A stretch of 42,231 bases of DNA from Cyclobacterium qasimii M12-11B (GCF_000427295.1 NZ_ATNM01000135.1:1-42231), one strand, 5' to 3'. Counted from the stretch's first letter, positions 30,117 through 39,539 are shown. Program-made: numbers and translations. The notes: generated from the sequence alone by a model not told the origin.

Positions 30117-31944
30117 ATGAAAAAATATATAAATATTAACGTTTTATCAGTTTTTCTACTTTTGATGACTTCCTGTGTAGAAGAAGTTTTGGAGAAAGCC
30201 CCTTTAGACAGATATGCTGAGGAGCTGGTTTGGTCGGACATCAACCTTGCCAATAGCTATCTTAATACTGCCTATCGTAATATGTCAAGTGGGTTTAATT
30301 CCAATCTAAACCTCGCCGGCGTGTCTGACCATACCTTTTTTATCCATATTTACGGAACAGATGTTTATGTGCAGGGGAATATAACTCCTTCCAATATGGG
30401 GCCATTCAATCATACTCGGTTCAGGTTTCTTAATTGGCAGCTATTTGATAATATTCAAATCATAAATACCTTCCTTGAAAATATCGATAAGGTAGTAGAA
30501 AACACGGAAGAAAATGAACGAGAAGCAGCACAAATAAAAGCTGAAATATTGAAAGGAGAAGCCTTTTTCCTCAGAGCCTTTGCCTATGCCCAGATGGCCC
30601 GAACTTTTGGTGGCCTTCCTATATTAACAGAGCCTTTCGGAATAGGAGATGATTATCTAGGAACAGCAAGGGGGTCTTTTGAAGAAACAATCGATTTCAT
30701 AGTGCAGGATTGTGACAATGCGGCAAGCCTTCTTTTACCAAAGGAAGAAATGGAAATGGGTAGAGCAACCAAAGGGGCGGCATTGGCGCTCAAGTCACGT
30801 ATCTTGTTGTTTGCAGCCAGTGACCTTACCGCTGACGGTACAGCTGAAAATAAATATGTGGGTTATGAAAACCCAGATAGAACAGCACTTTGGTTAGCAG
30901 CAAAAAATGCAGCAAAGGCAGTTATTGACATGAACGCCTATTCCCTTGCAGATTTTGGAGCTCCGGATAAAGAGGCAGTGGCTAACAATTATTATGATTT
31001 TTTTCAGACAAACGGATCTTTCTAACAATGAGGTGATTTGGGGTAAAATGTTTGTAGCTGATGTTGGGGAACGGCATAGAAATAACTTATGGCAGGGACC
31101 CAACGGATTATCAAACTACGGAAGCAACAACCCTACTCAAGATCTAGTAGACACCTACCAAATGGAAGATGGTTCTAGCTTTTCAGATCATTTCACGCTA
31201 GATGAAAATAGTTATTATCAGAATATTTCAGATAAGTTCCAAAATGAAAACCCATATTATCATCGTGAACCAAGGTTTTATGGTTCTATATTATATGATA
31301 GTGCAAATTGGCAACCACGATTTTCCGACCTGCAAGAAAGAGATCCTTTAGGTATATATGACAGACGTACGCGTATAACTACACAAGGAGGCAATGAGGT
31401 AAGCAGCCTGGTAGGGATTGATACCCGTCAGGGGCCTGTGCATTCATGGAATGCAGGCTACACAGGCTATTTGATGAAGAAGATGATGGACCATGAAGTT
31501 ATTGGCAAAGACCAATACAATGAAAATGTCTGGATATGGATGAGGTACGCTGAGATAATTTTGGACTATGCTGAAGCTAGCTTAGAGCTAGGAGACAGCC
31601 AAGAGGCGACAACATATATCAATATGATCAGAAACCGGGCCGGCATGCCTGATTTTACTGGAGATATTGAGGAGGCACTTCGATATGAAAGAGAAATTGA
31701 ATTTACTTTTGAAAATATCCGATGGTTTGACATCAGGAGGTGGAAGATTCTTGAAGAAAAACTTGGGGATGCCAAAGGAATAGAGATTGTCGAAACCCGT
31801 AACTTGGATGAAGGAACAGTAAACACCATCTGGAGACGATTAACGGTCCAGGATCGTACGGTGCACAAAAAAATGTATTGGATACCCATTCCAAATGATG
31901 AAATGAACAAAGCACCTCATTTGGTACAGAATCCTGGCTATTGA
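30117..31944 (+). pseudogene. SusD/RagB-like lipoprotein, frameshifted in the middle
   Basis: A lipoprotein signal (MKKYININVLSVFLLLMTSC, Cys20) starts the protein. The first frame covers the N-terminal SusD helices (LKGEAFFLRAFAYAQMARTFGGLPILTEP) and stops at 31025 after NNYYDFFQTNGSF. The other frame gives NNYYDFF-RQTDLSNNEVIWGKMF and runs to 31944 with the C-terminal SusD signature (RYAEIILDYAEASLELGD, MYWIPIPNDEMNKAPHLVQNPGY). Removing one T from the T7 run at 30998-31004 yields one protein of about 609 residues. The ATG at 30946 lies inside the first frame and is not a real start. It pairs with the SusC gene just upstream. Whether it is broken, slippage-expressed or mis-sequenced is undecided. 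Confidence 0.88.
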
Positions 31945-32261
31945 TATTAGGGTTAAGTAATGGTAAAAGCGAAAAAGTAAAAAACCAAATAGCAATATAT
32001 TACTACTGGCATACAGATAAATTGTGGTTACCTTTTATAACCTTTGAGTTTAAACCCGAAATATGCAATAGACAATCTATTACGTGCTGAAGGATCGTCG
32101 CTTCTATTATGACTGGTAAGATTCCTGTTCTTCAGGGCTGAGCTTTGTCAATCGTTTTCCTCAGATTAATACATGGAGGAAACCATTTTATAATGGGGTG
32201 GTATTAATGTATAAAAAACCATTACAGCATACCATATTAACCACCTAGCCAAGTAAGGAAC
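31945..32261. other. intergenic region after SusD
   Basis: No gene or RNA is recognisable here between the SusD stop and the terminator hairpin at 32262. It is AT-rich without notable repeats. Confidence 0.4.
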
Positions 32262-32295
32262 AAAAAAAAAGCCTGTTCGAATGAACAGGCTTTTT
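32262..32295. terminator. bidirectional rho-independent terminator
   Basis: The stem GCCTGTTC (32271-32278) / GAACAGGC (32283-32290) has a 4-base loop. It is flanked by nine A (32262-32270) and five T (32291-32295), giving a U tract on both strands. On the minus strand it lies just after the tRNA-Lys and ends its transcript; on the plus strand it could end the SusC/SusD operon. Confidence 0.85.
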
Positions 32296-32306
32296 CTACT
32301 TTGATG

Positions 32307-32379
32307 TGATCCCGCTGGGGTTCGAACCCAGGACCCTAACATTAAAAGTGTTATGCTCTACCAGCTGAGCTACAGAATC
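32307..32379 (-). tRNA. tRNA-Lys (anticodon UUU)
   Basis: The minus strand folds as a 73-base tRNA. The acceptor GATTCTG / CGGGATC has two G-U pairs and discriminator A. The D arm is GCTC..GAGC, the anticodon arm TAACA-CTTTTAA-TGTTA has TTT at the anticodon position, the variable loop is GGGTC, and the T arm is CTGGG-TTCGAAC-CCCAG. CCA is not encoded. It is a single gene with its own terminator. Confidence 0.93.
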
Positions 32380-32484
32380 AAAATTCCAATTTTTAGACCT
32401 CCTTTTTCAAGTCTTAATATCAAAAGAAAACTTGGTTTTTCGCCTTACTTTCCCGTAATTGGAATGCAAACTTAAAGGACTAAA

Positions 32485-33216
32485 TTGAAAATGCCAAATC
32501 TTAGACGGATCTTTCTTGTTTTTTTATCAGGTTTTTCTCTGCTGTTTTCGCATCAGGCTGATAGTCAGGTCAGCGGAAAAAGCAGTTTGTCAACCGCAGA
32601 TAGCATATTTTCTGAGAAAAAGTACAAAGAGGCTTTACAGCTCTACGAAACTATCCTTTATGAAGAAGAAGCTTACTCTCCAGCGATGTTGTTGAAGATG
32701 GGTTTTATTTCTGAAGGGCTAGGAGATTATGGTAAAGCATCCCTGTATTTATCTAAGTATTATGATTACAATCCCAACCCTGAAGTCATTGATAAAATCA
32801 AATCATTGACGGGACAGGTTTCACTAGAAGGCTATCAGGTTTCTGACCAGGATAGGTTCCTTCGACTACTCCTCGATTACAAAACCATCATTACTGGTAC
32901 TGCCGCATTGCTTATGCTCGTATTCTTGATATTGGTATTTGTATTTCCGAAAAAACGTACTGTTTTCTATTATCCTGCTCTTCTGTTTTTGGTGGTGACC
33001 TTTGCCAGCAACAATTTCCTGAACAAACCGGATACGGGTATTATTACCGGAGGTCCAGTACTTATTATGGATAGCCCATCTGCTGCGGGAAATCTCGTAA
33101 GAAGAGTAGAGGCTGGCCATAGGGTAACCATTTCTTCCAGCAAGGACATTTGGTACCAGATAAAGTGGGGAAATAAAGATGCCTACATTCGCAAATCGGA
33201 TATTTCCAAAATTTAA
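32485..33216 (+). CDS. BatE-like membrane protein with TPR and bacterial SH3 domains
   Basis: The 243-residue protein has a signal or anchor segment (about 8-27), a TPR pair (ADSIFSEKKYKEALQLYETIL and AMLLKMGFISEGLGDYGKASLYLSKYY, about 38-95), two close membrane helices (about 133-152 and 158-175) and a C-terminal SH3b-like domain (PVLIMDSPSAAGNLVRRVEAG, ending DAYIRKSDISKI). This layout matches BatE-type proteins of aerotolerance operons and similar Bacteroidota SH3 proteins. No BatA-D or MoxR gene is nearby, so it is a stand-alone member and the name is by resemblance only. Confidence 0.7.
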   Translation: MKMPNLRRIFLVFLSGFSLLFSHQADSQVSGKSSLSTADSIFSEKKYKEALQLYETILYEEEAYSPAMLLKMGFISEGLGDYGKASLYLSKYYDYNPNPEVIDKIKSLTGQVSLEGYQVSDQDRFLRLLLDYKTIITGTAALLMLVFLILVFVFPKKRTVFYYPALLFLVVTFASNNFLNKPDTGIITGGPVLIMDSPSAAGNLVRRVEAGHRVTISSSKDIWYQIKWGNKDAYIRKSDISKI

Positions 33217-33584
33217 GAATTACGCCTCAAATTATCCTGAGCCTAGCAATCAAGGAGTGAATACATTTCCGATAATAATGTTGTGTTCATTTTCATTGAC
33301 CTGAAAAATGCATTGGCAAAATCACGGATTTTGGAATAGGGTTCGTAATGCCTGTCCTGATTTTCTTCAAGAGGAAGGAGCCTGTAATCTCAAGAAAACC
33401 AAGCCATTTGGAAATTGAATCCTTGCAGGGCTACGGTAAAAAAGGCTATTGAATATATTAGTATAAACTACTTGTTAAGGAAAGCCAGTAAATCCTTAAG
33501 AAAATGAAGTAAGCTGGAGTCAAACAACGAAACACAAAAAGTGGTACTTAATCTCTATTGAGCCTGCTGAATCAGTCATTAAGT
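33217..33584. other. 368-base intergenic region between convergent genes
   Basis: I see no gene, RNA or clear terminator in this stretch between the SH3 protein and the zincin-like gene. Confidence 0.4.
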
Positions 33585-34313
33585 TTATTTCATCGCATCC
33601 GAAGCATTATTTTCACCTTCCGGATCTTCATCCAACACAGGATCTACCATACTTAGTATTTCTCCCGGAGACATATAAAGCGCTTCAATTTTTTGTTTGT
33701 AAGCCAAAGGAATTTGATCATGGTTAAGCACAAAGTTTTTTGTCGCTATTATTTTCTCACCTAGTCCATGGGCAACAGCGAAACTATCTGCTGCAATTTC
33801 AGCTTTGGTCACAAAATTATTGGACAGGTAATATTTGACGCCAAAACCCAACAAGTCAAAAGAGCTCCTATTTATATAATCCTGAATATGCCCTAGTTCA
33901 TGGCCTATCCAACCTAATAACACATCATCTGGAAGTTCTTCAATTGGAATAGGATTGTCCTCCAAGAAAAGAAACCTTGAGATTTTTATTTTATAGGAGC
34001 GATTATCCTTTTGGTGAAAGAATAGGGAACCAACTTTTGGCTGTGCCTGCATTACAGATCCAGTGATATTGTTTTTGAATTGAAAATCAATCTTGGTATT
34101 TACCAAATCCGGGAAATAAGAAAGCGCTTCTAAAGTTAACGTCCTGATTTCCTTGGGAATGATCTTATTTGTAGCAAATTTCTCCAATTTATTATTTGGC
34201 TTAAAGTGAATTTGACTTTCAGTTACAGGTTCATTTTTGTTGAATCTCCCCTCAGAATTGCAGATCAGCAAAAGGTTTAGGGAAATAATAATATTGCTTA
34301 TTAAATATATCAT
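33585..34313 (-). CDS. predicted zinc metallopeptidase (HExxH...ExxAD) with N-terminal signal
   Basis: The 242-residue protein has a hydrophobic N-terminus (MIYLISNIIISLNLLLIC) and a zincin motif H138-E139-L-G-H142 in WIGHELGHIQDY. E172 and D176 in AEIAADSFAVAHGL, 30 residues further on, fit a gluzincin third ligand (ExxAD) as in M48-like peptidases. No further domain is recognised, and the C-terminus is acidic (DEDPEGENNASDAMK). It is probably exported and cleaves or processes proteins at the envelope. It is separated from the GMC operon by a terminator (34377-34407) and so has its own promoter in the 64 bases between. The family could not be named more precisely. Confidence 0.65.
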   Translation of the reverse strand: MIYLISNIIISLNLLLICNSEGRFNKNEPVTESQIHFKPNNKLEKFATNKIIPKEIRTLTLEALSYFPDLVNTKIDFQFKNNITGSVMQAQPKVGSLFFHQKDNRSYKIKISRFLFLEDNPIPIEELPDDVLLGWIGHELGHIQDYINRSSFDLLGFGVKYYLSNNFVTKAEIAADSFAVAHGLGEKIIATKNFVLNHDQIPLAYKQKIEALYMSPGEILSMVDPVLDEDPEGENNASDAMK

Positions 34314-34376
34314 GTTTCACACCTAGTTTATCTATGTATAGTACACAATATCAAATAGAAATCAAAGGAAAACCAT

Positions 34377-34407
34377 AAAAAAATCCCGCCTATTTTAGAC
34401 GGGATTT
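34377..34407 (-). terminator. rho-independent terminator after the GMC operon
   Basis: A 12-bp stem, AAATCCCGTCTA / TAGGCGGGATTT on the minus strand, has a 3-base loop and a following T run. It lies 22 bases beyond the stop of the small-subunit gene (34430), so it ends the permease-GMC-small-subunit transcript. Confidence 0.88.
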
Positions 34408-34429
34408 ACTATTTATTTCAACCTGACCC

Positions 34430-34999
34430 TTAAATGGCCCAGGCTTTATCTCCTTTTTTATAATCTATACAAGGTTCGTATCTCCCTGGTGTTTCCACAA
34501 ATTTTAGTGCCTGAGTAGCACCTATTTCTGAAGTAAAGTAACCTAACAAAGTCAGGTCTTTAATCATTAATATGTATTTGTCATCTGCGTTCTCTTCAGT
34601 AGCAGGAATCATTGCTTTCTTATTGACTTTATTGAGGTAGCTTGTTCTTTCCTCCACCGTCGCATCCATAAATTCCTTACTGTTGTCCGCCTTAAAATCA
34701 CTCTTTAGCTTATTAAGGCCGTTTACGAAGGATTTTTGTTGTTCTTCAGTATAAGTAGCTTTTACCATCATTGCCATAAAGGAGCCAATTCCTGCAGCTT
34801 TAGCTCCTGGTGTATCAGTGGTAGGAATGATTGCTTCACCAATTTCATCCATATAAGCCAATTCACCTTCAGAAAAATCCAGCCCTTCTATCTGCTTATC
34901 AGGAGCACATCCTGTCAAGATAACATTGGCTCCAACCATGGTTCCACCCATCATCAGTGCCACGCTTTTTAGTGCTTCTCTTCTATTTATAAAATTCAT
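34430..34999 (-). CDS. gluconate 2-dehydrogenase subunit 3 family protein (TAT-bearing small subunit)
   Basis: The 189-residue protein has a twin-arginine signal (NRREALKSVALMMGGTMVG) with a possible lipobox ILTGC. The body matches the Gluconate_2-dh3 family (LAYMDEIGEAIIPTTDTPGAKAAGIGSFMAMMVKATYTEEQQKSF, about 46-90). In known GMC dehydrogenase complexes this subunit carries the export signal and brings the FAD subunit, which has none, to the periplasm. The adjacent GMC gene indeed lacks a signal. The gap from the GMC gene is 17 bases, so they form one operon. Confidence 0.9.
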   Translation of the reverse strand: MNFINRREALKSVALMMGGTMVGANVILTGCAPDKQIEGLDFSEGELAYMDEIGEAIIPTTDTPGAKAAGIGSFMAMMVKATYTEEQQKSFVNGLNKLKSDFKADNSKEFMDATVEERTSYLNKVNKKAMIPATEENADDKYILMIKDLTLLGYFTSEIGATQALKFVETPGRYEPCIDYKKGDKAWAI

Positions 35000-35016
35000 A
35001 TCACTTCAATTTGGGT

Positions 35017-36696
35017 TTACAGATTACCTTTTTTCAATTCTTCAACAGCAAAGCTTGCAGCTCTAGCAGTCATGGCCATATAAGTCAATGAAGGATTTTG
35101 TGCTGCTGCGGAAACCATCGCCGCTCCATCCGTTACAAAAACGTTTTTGGCATCCCACACTTGATTGTTGCCATTCAAAACAGAAGATTTAGGATCTCTT
35201 CCCATTCTTGCTGTACCCATTTCATGTATACCCTGTCCAAAGGTATAACCGGTATCATAAGTGGTAACATTCTTTACGCCTGCAGCTTCAAGCATTTCTG
35301 CTGCATCATTTTTCATGTCCACCCTCATTTTCATTTCATTGTCATGAATCTCAGCGTCCATTTCCAAAACAGGTAATCCCCATTTATCTGTAACCGTTTT
35401 GCTGAGTTTAATTGAGTTGTTATGGTAAGGAAGTATTTCACCAAAAGCTGTCATTCCTATTGTCCATTCTCCAGGCTCTGTCAATTCCGCTTTTAAAGGA
35501 GCACCAAAATCCAATTCAGCAACAGTTCTGCTCCAACCTTGTCGGCTAGCTCCTCCTTGAAAACCAAAACCTCTGATATAATCTCTCTTTTCGTTACCTA
35601 AGTTTCTATACCTTGGAATATAAAATCCTCCTGGTCTTCTTCCAAAGTAATACTTGTCATCGAAACCTTCTACAACACCTCTTGCTCCAAGCCTGAAATG
35701 ATGATCCATAACATTGTGCCCAAGCTCTCCTGAGCTACTGCCTAATCCTTCAGGCCATACTTCGGTAGCCGAGCGCATTAATATTGCCGAAGAATTGAAG
35801 GAAGAAGCACAAAGGAATACTATTTTTGAATCGAATGCGTAGGTTTCGTTGGTTTCACCATCGATGATCTCTACTCCTGTTGCACGTTTTTTGTCTTTGT
35901 CATAAAGTACTTTGGTAACGATTGACCAAGGCCTTAAAGTAAGGTTACCTGTAGCAACTGCAGCTGGCAATGTAGAAGCTTGAGTACTAAAATACCCTCC
36001 ATAAGGACAACCAAGTGAACATTTATTCCTGTATTGGCATCCAGGCCTACCCGGAAGTGGCTGGGTAATATTTGCTATTCTGGCATGGGTCATTAACCTT
36101 GCCCCTTTGAAATGATCCTTAACTCGGTCAGCAACGCTCTGCTCCACACAGTTCAATGGCATGGCAGGCATAAATTCTCCATCAGGGAGAATGTCCAGTC
36201 CATCCTTGTTACCGGATATTCCTGCAAATTTTTCTACATAACTGTACCAAGGTGCCAGGTCTTTGTACCTGATAGGCCAGTCAACAGCTATTCCTTGCTT
36301 GTCATTGGCTTCAAAATCAGTATCAGACCAGCGATAACTCTGTCTTCCCCAAAGTAGGGAACGACCACCTACCTGATAACCTCTAAACCAGGTAAAAGGC
36401 TTTTTTTCTACATATGGAGAATCATCCTCATGCGCCCACCAGTCTAGGTTTAACTCGTTCAAAACATAATCCCTTCGGAGGTTAGGATGGTTTTCCAACA
36501 TCTCCACTGTCCGCCTTCCTCTGTGAGGTATTTCCCAAGGTGCTTTGGTAGCGTTTTTATAATCTTTTACATGCTCTACGTTTGGTCCTCTTTCCAGAAG
36601 AAGTACTTTTAACCCCTTCTCTGTTAGTTCCTTTGCTGCCCAACCGCCACTGATCCCTGAACCAACGACAATAGCGTCATAACTTTGATTAGCCAT
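35017..36696 (-). CDS. GMC-family FAD-dependent sugar/glycoside dehydrogenase, large subunit
   Basis: The 559 residues start with the FAD-binding VVGSGISGGWAAKEL (10-24) and a dinucleotide strand ending LLLERG. GGRSLLWGRQSYRW (about 110-123) is the second FAD signature. The active-site pair is likely H491 (GIHEMGTARMG) and N534 (AAQNPSLTYMA). A cysteine cluster C220, C226, C230 (CQYRNKCSLGC) is spaced like the iron-sulfur ligands of bacterial FAD glucose dehydrogenases. No signal peptide is present, so the TAT-bearing small subunit 17 bases downstream probably exports it. The likely role is oxidation of sugars or glycosides, possibly at C3, passing electrons to the cytochrome c encoded at 40614. 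The substrate is inferred from neighbouring genes. Confidence 0.88.
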   Translation of the reverse strand: MANQSYDAIVVGSGISGGWAAKELTEKGLKVLLLERGPNVEHVKDYKNATKAPWEIPHRGRRTVEMLENHPNLRRDYVLNELNLDWWAHEDDSPYVEKKPFTWFRGYQVGGRSLLWGRQSYRWSDTDFEANDKQGIAVDWPIRYKDLAPWYSYVEKFAGISGNKDGLDILPDGEFMPAMPLNCVEQSVADRVKDHFKGARLMTHARIANITQPLPGRPGCQYRNKCSLGCPYGGYFSTQASTLPAAVATGNLTLRPWSIVTKVLYDKDKKRATGVEIIDGETNETYAFDSKIVFLCASSFNSSAILMRSATEVWPEGLGSSSGELGHNVMDHHFRLGARGVVEGFDDKYYFGRRPGGFYIPRYRNLGNEKRDYIRGFGFQGGASRQGWSRTVAELDFGAPLKAELTEPGEWTIGMTAFGEILPYHNNSIKLSKTVTDKWGLPVLEMDAEIHDNEMKMRVDMKNDAAEMLEAAGVKNVTTYDTGYTFGQGIHEMGTARMGRDPKSSVLNGNNQVWDAKNVFVTDGAAMVSAAAQNPSLTYMAMTARAASFAVEELKKGNL

Positions 36697-36850
36697 ATGC
36701 TTTAATGTTTATTTTAGGTATTGCAATACTATTGATTTTATTAAAGAAATGGTAAATATTTCCATTTTCCTGAATTCCGCTTATGTAATTTATAAATGCT
36801 CTAAATAGCTGTTTTCATATGCCAATTCTATTGGCCAACTATTCCATAAT

Positions 36851-38110
36851 TTATTCCTCTTTCAGACCATTCTTTTCAGCATTGGCTTTTATGAAATCAT
36901 TGTCTTTGAAAAACAAGACAAAAATCACCGTCACTACCAAAGCAATTGCTGAAGGTATCAACCAAATATTTTTCCACACATGGCTTCCATCGTTCAATAA
37001 ATAGAAATCTGAAACAATGCCTGCTATCCAAAACCCAATCAGCATCCCTATCCCATAAGTCGCTAAAGTGATCAAGCCCTGTGCAGAACTTTTGTATTTT
37101 GGACCTGCCTTCGAGTCGGTATATATCTGACCAGCAACAAAGAAGAAATCGTAACAAATCCCATGCAGTGCAATGCCTATAAGTAGTAAATAAGTACCTT
37201 CTCCCGCATCTCCAAAAGCAAAAAACGCATACCTCACAACCCATGCAAGCATGCCCACAATCAAGGTGGTTTTCAAACCAAACTTCTTAAAAAAGAAGGG
37301 CATCAGCAAAAGGAACATTACTTCTGAAACCTGGCCTATGGTCATTTTACCGGTAGGGTTGGTAAGTCCAACTTCTGAAAGGAAAGGATTGGCATTTTGA
37401 TAGTAAAAAGCAAGTGGAATACATATAAGTATAGAAGATAAAAAGAATATAGAGAAATCCTTGTCTTTCAATAACTTAAGCGCATCCAATCCGAGTATTT
37501 CTACAATAGATTGTTTCTCCCCTTTTACAGCAGCGATAGGAGGTGTTTTAGGAAGTGTAAAGGCAAAAAGGCCCAAAACTACTGAGGAGATGGACGACAT
37601 CATAAAGGTATTTCGAAGCATTCCTTCTCCTATGGCTGCTGAGCTATCCCATATAAAGAAATAACTAATCATCAAGCCAGAAGCTATCCATCCTACAGTT
37701 CCCCAAACCCTGATGGTACTGAATTCTTTAGCCGGGTCTTTCATTTGATTGAAAGAAACTGAATTGACCAGGGCCAAGGTGGGCATATAGATAATCATAT
37801 AGGCCAGGACATAAGGATAGAATGATACAAAGCTATCAGAAGAAAACATCATGTACATCAATCCCGCTCCCAGGAGGTGCAGAACGCCTAAAATTTTCTC
37901 TGCATTAAAAAACCTGTCTGCTATTAACCCAATTACAAATGGAGCCACTATGGCTCCGATGGATTGGGTGGAAAATGCTGCTGCCAACTGACCACCATTT
38001 GCTTGAAGGTTATTTCCTAAAAATGTTCCTAAAGTTACGTACCAGGATCCCCACACAAAAAATTCGAGAAACATCATTAGGGAAAGCTTAAACCTGTTAT
38101 TTAAAGTCAT
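36851..38110 (-). CDS. MFS permease of the nucleoside:H+ symporter (NupG-like) type
   Basis: The ATG at 38110 (MTLNNRFKLSLMMFLEFFVWGSWYVTLG) matches the family start; the longer frame from 38143 adds 11 residues. The roughly 419-residue protein has 12 hydrophobic helices, the WGSWYVTLGTFL motif in helix 1 and QIYTDSKAGPKYKSSAQGLITLATYGIGMLIG near helix 10. E. coli NupG and XapB import nucleosides. In Bacteroidota, members often lie in carbohydrate loci and probably carry sugars. Here it heads the operon with the GMC dehydrogenase, 154 bases upstream of it, which suggests uptake of the oxidised sugar or glycoside across the inner membrane. That function is inference. Confidence 0.85.
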   Translation of the reverse strand: MTLNNRFKLSLMMFLEFFVWGSWYVTLGTFLGNNLQANGGQLAAAFSTQSIGAIVAPFVIGLIADRFFNAEKILGVLHLLGAGLMYMMFSSDSFVSFYPYVLAYMIIYMPTLALVNSVSFNQMKDPAKEFSTIRVWGTVGWIASGLMISYFFIWDSSAAIGEGMLRNTFMMSSISSVVLGLFAFTLPKTPPIAAVKGEKQSIVEILGLDALKLLKDKDFSIFFLSSILICIPLAFYYQNANPFLSEVGLTNPTGKMTIGQVSEVMFLLLMPFFFKKFGLKTTLIVGMLAWVVRYAFFAFGDAGEGTYLLLIGIALHGICYDFFFVAGQIYTDSKAGPKYKSSAQGLITLATYGIGMLIGFWIAGIVSDFYLLNDGSHVWKNIWLIPSAIALVVTVIFVLFFKDNDFIKANAEKNGLKEE

Positions 38111-38357
38111 AGTTTTTGGTGTGTTAGTGTTTAGGATGATCAAATTTAGTCAAGGACTCTTGGCAAACAATCTATAGAAATATTTAAAATTTAAGCCAAT
38201 TTAACGTAAATTTATCACTTCAGAAAGCGAGTATAGGATTTCGCAATTCCTGAAATTATTTTCTACTATTTGCAAAAACTAATAGATACAGCATCATAGG
38301 TTGAAATATATAAGAATATAGGGAATTAAAGAAACCAAAAAACCAAAGACCAGAAGA

Positions 38358-39524
38358 ATGAGTAACAGAAAACTTAAAATGGGGATGATCGGAGGTGGAC
38401 CAGGATCTTTCATAGGCGCTGTCCACAGAATTTCAGCTGCAATGGATGGCATTATCGAATTGGCCGCAGGAGCTTTTAGTAGCAGTCCAGAAAAATCAGC
38501 CGAAACAGGTAAAGAGCTTTTTCTTCCTTCTGAAAGGGTTTATGCCTCTTATGACGAAATGTTTGAAAAGGAATTGCTATTGCCTGAATCTGAAAGAATA
38601 GATTTTGTGGCAATTGTTACACCCAACCACGTACATTTTGATCCGACCAAAAAAGCATTGGAAAATGGATTTCACGTGGTGCTGGACAAACCAATGACTT
38701 TTAGCTATGAAGAAGCCAAAGAACTCAGCAAGATAATAGAAGAAACAGGTTTAATGTTTTGCCTAACCCATACCTATACTGGCTATGCCATGATAAAGGA
38801 AGCAAAACATTTGATCTCATCTGGTGTTTTAGGTAAAGTAAGAAAAGTATATGTAGAATATCCACAAGGATGGTTGTGGAATAAACTTGAAAATACCGAT
38901 TATAAGCAGGCCATCTGGAGAACAGACCCGAAAAAAAGTGGTATTGCTAACTGTATGGGAGACATAGGTACCCATGCTTTTAACCTTGCTGAATACGTGA
39001 GTGGGTTGAAATTGACAAAATTATGTGCAGACCTTAATAGTGTTGTTGAAGGCCGGGTACTTGATGATGATGGTGCCGTCTTGTTAAAATTTGAAGGGGG
39101 TGCTTCAGGAGTATTGATGGCCACACAGATTGCGACGGGTGCAGAAAACAACATTAAAATCAGGGTTTATGGGGAAAAAGCAGGACTGGAATGGCAACAA
39201 GACAATGCCAATTCATTAATTGTCCATCATCCAGAAGCACCTGACCAGATTTACCGAGCAGGTGGAAACATTGCTTACTTGTCATCGGCTGCTTTGGAAA
39301 ACCTCAGAACACCGGGAGGCCATCCAGAAGGTTACCTGGAAGCTTTTGCTAATTTGTACCGAAATTTCGCTAGATGCCTTTACGCCAGAAAGAATGGTGA
39401 GACGCCTAAAAAGGAATGGTTAGACTTTCCTGGAGCTGAGGATGGATTAAGAGGTATGGCTTTTGTGGAGCATGTAGTAAAAAGTAGCAATTCTAATGAA
39501 AAATGGACTAAATTTGAACTCTAA
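38358..39524 (+). CDS. Gfo/Idh/MocA-family oxidoreductase
   Basis: The 388-residue protein has an N-terminal Rossmann fold (MGMIGGGPGSFIGAVHRISA) and VVLDKPMTFSYEEAKEL, which includes the conserved EKP-type lysine (here DKP). The C-terminal alpha/beta domain contains MGDIGTHAFNLAEYVSGL, with histidine and aspartate of the catalytic region. No signal peptide, so it is cytoplasmic and NAD(P)-dependent. It is the first gene of a plus-strand operon with a TIM-barrel isomerase (15-base gap), cytochrome c and DUF1080. In 3-keto-sugar pathways such enzymes interconvert C3-keto and hydroxyl sugars, which would fit the neighbours. Confidence 0.9.
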   Translation: MSNRKLKMGMIGGGPGSFIGAVHRISAAMDGIIELAAGAFSSSPEKSAETGKELFLPSERVYASYDEMFEKELLLPESERIDFVAIVTPNHVHFDPTKKALENGFHVVLDKPMTFSYEEAKELSKIIEETGLMFCLTHTYTGYAMIKEAKHLISSGVLGKVRKVYVEYPQGWLWNKLENTDYKQAIWRTDPKKSGIANCMGDIGTHAFNLAEYVSGLKLTKLCADLNSVVEGRVLDDDGAVLLKFEGGASGVLMATQIATGAENNIKIRVYGEKAGLEWQQDNANSLIVHHPEAPDQIYRAGGNIAYLSSAALENLRTPGGHPEGYLEAFANLYRNFARCLYARKNGETPKKEWLDFPGAEDGLRGMAFVEHVVKSSNSNEKWTKFEL

Positions 39525-39539
39525 ATAACCCTAAACTTT

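Noticed and set aside
30946-31944. Independent gene with ATG at 30946
   Set aside because: Its first 20 residues overlap SusD coding sequence out of frame; the remainder is the C-terminal half of SusD.
34736-34972. Plus-strand ORF rich in Ser/Cys/His opposite the small dehydrogenase subunit
   Set aside because: It is a shadow of the clearly coding minus-strand gene and has no family features.
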